DNA from: Aureobasidium sp. EXF-3400
Taxonomy: Eukaryota; Ascomycota; Dothideomycetes; Dothideales; Saccotheciaceae
Direction: 5' to 3'
NCBI GenBank assembly: GCA_024195585.1
Contig: SWBL01000310.1
Span: 1-62,488, forward strand
DNA length: 62,488 bases
Shown here one piece after another: positions 61,089 to 62,488 of the stretch (positions are counted from its first letter, which is position 1; each line of letters begins with the position of its first letter). Both the position numbers and the translations under genes were made by a program. The notes beneath the pieces are model-generated. The model saw only the letters and a program-made list of their open reading frames with translations, was not told the DNA's origin and searched no databases.

Positions 61089-62084
61089 GTTGTCCAACAG
61101 CGGTATGCCTTTCTTTGAGAACGAGGGTAGAAAGGTAGTTGAGCGAGAGAGAATGGAATGAGAGTGAAATGGAGAGGGCTGCTGCTTGATCAAGAAGACT
61201 CACGACAAACCCATGGTTTATATAGCTTTGGATCTGAGGCTTTTAATCCCAATGATACTAACCGGAAAGCATGCTGGAAGCACAAGACGGTCCACTATCG
61301 GCAAAGACTTTACACATAGTCGCTCTATCATACTCGATTGTGACTCGATCGCAGCAAGCGGACAGGCTTAGCGAGTGAGTTTAACAATGTCCGAGTTTTG
61401 GAGGGGTAATAGTTATCGGGCACGGATTCTGACAGAGATTCTGTTACCCCTTCCAAACTACCAAAGTGGATGTAACGCACGCCTATCACGATACCAATGA
61501 AGTTGGGATCTTGGCTTTGACCCCAGCGGGCCTTGGGGTCGACTGGGCGCCCCAGATCCCGGGTCGTAGATGTGGTGAAGACATGGACAGTGCAGCGATA
61601 TCGCTTCCGAAAGCTGCCGACAATGACTGTGGAAGGAGTGTTGATAAGGAAGTATGAGAAGGTTGGGTGAACAAGGAAGGTCAAGGCGTGAAGAGCAGAG
61701 GTTCGACACAGCCGCACAACCAATGCCAACTTAGCCGGCCAAGAGATAGGCGTGCATCGCGGGTTGGCTGGTGGAGAAGAAGCACAATGATGGCTGATGA
61801 TAAGGTGCGATAAAGAATCGAGACGGCTGGACTCAAGAACATCTCCGAGAGAAAGACATTGCTGTGACGGTCAACTTCACGCTTCAGATGTTGTACCCGA
61901 AAGACTTGCACGACATGGTCACGTTTGCACACATGATGAAAGATGGAAAAAAAAAGACGTGAGTTTCATGAGGCGATTCATTGCGGCCTACGGATATATT
62001 GAAGCACTGTATGCCAGTGCCAGACAACAATGAATCCATTCCCAAACTTTTGTTGACCGTAGCATCTTCGAGTACATGTCCCGC
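61089..62084. other. Intergenic region, no gene seen
   Basis: About 1 kb holding the asparaginase promoter (right of 61088) and the RPS15 3' region. Open frames on both strands at 61330-61930 have no recognisable content. Confidence 0.4.
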
Positions 62085-62488
62085 TTACTTGAGGGGGATG
62101 AAACGGGAAGAGTGGGTAGCACCAATACCGGGGCGACCGTGCTTGACGGGCTTGCTGGAGGGCTGTTAGAGAGCTGGTCGCGGCTGATGACTCAAACGGA
62201 GCAACTTACTATGAGATGGAGAATTCACCAAGGTAGTGACCGACCATCTCGGCCTTGACTTCGACCTGGTTGAACTCCTTACCGGAGTAGACACCGACGA
62301 CGGAACCGATCATCTCGGGGACAATGATCATGTCACGGAGGTGGGTCTTGACGAGGTCGGGCTTCTCGTTGGGCTTGGCCTCCTGCTTTGCCTTGCGGAG
62401 CTTCTTGATCAGACCCATGGGCTTGCGCTTGAGACCACGGTTGAAGCGTCTGCGGGCACGGGCGTGGACGACATCGCGGAGCTGCTCG
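62085..62488 (-). CDS. RPS15: 40S ribosomal protein S15 (uS19), 5' end cut off
   Basis: Two exons are visible on the minus strand: 62210-62488 (continuing beyond the window) and 62085-62154, separated by a 55-bp intron (GTAAGT..CTCCAG, CTAAC branch). The joined C-terminus is [20 protein letters not shown] then [10 protein letters not shown], the invariant uS19 ending. Upstream blocks [20 protein letters not shown] and [20 protein letters not shown] also match. uS19 sits in the small-subunit head near the A site. The N-terminal 50 or so residues lie outside the window. Confidence 0.97.

Noticed and set aside
1..62488. CRISPR array, rRNA genes, transposase or LTR structure
   Set aside because: No regular short repeats with spacers, no rRNA signature, no transposase or reverse transcriptase motif was found on either strand by eye.

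Overview
This window is nuclear DNA from a filamentous ascomycete (Pezizomycotina). Dothideomycetes is my best guess, from overall protein resemblance only. Nearly every gene is broken by short introns of about 47-60 bp with GT..AG ends and CTAAC/CTGAC-like branch sites. The fungal-specific families also fit: CFEM and WSC domains, a Zn-cluster regulator, a questin-oxidase-like enzyme, and a TAF1 without bromodomains. I recognised about 27 protein genes, several unassigned ones, one tRNA and two probable gene relics. All exon joins were made by eye from reading frame and splice signals.

1-9.8 kb: the 3'-truncated RAD5 helicase (minus) faces an NDUFAF6-like complex I assembly factor. A secreted CFEM+WSC protein, a kappa-class GST and the chaperonin subunit CCT2 follow. 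9.8-18.2 kb: the splicing factor SAD1/USP39, COX23, a short-chain dehydrogenase, the NatB subunit MDM20 and the Pol III subunit RPC25.

19-33 kb is the most striking part. TAF3-like and TAF7 genes lie head to head, and TAF1 follows about 7 kb further on, so three TFIID subunits occupy about 13.7 kb. TAF7 and TAF1 bind each other directly in known TFIID. Between them lie a tRNA-Ser(AGA), a possible RTA1-like relic and an unrecognised coiled-coil gene. TAF1 has one unusually long terminal intron whose retention would give a different C-terminus.

33-41 kb: head-to-head pairs UTP30/CIC1-like with SEN34, and borealin with RPN10, then an unrecognised protein with degenerate coiled-coil repeats. 41.7-46 kb: a Zn-cluster-like transcription factor with only half a visible cluster, a region with two look-alike 52-bp introns spaced exactly 108 bp apart, a broken membrane-protein gene, and a small unknown gene.

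46-54.5 kb: an ER-biogenesis pair (SPC25 and EMC3, 159 bp apart), a questin-oxidase-like gene, a membrane-anchored nucleotide pyrophosphatase/phosphodiesterase and an amidoligase. 54.5-62.5 kb is sparse: two small secreted proteins, a secreted L-asparaginase, and the truncated ribosomal protein gene RPS15 at the right edge.

Most genes are housekeeping and many are paired across short shared promoters. I saw no transposon, CRISPR array, rRNA or complete secondary-metabolite cluster.
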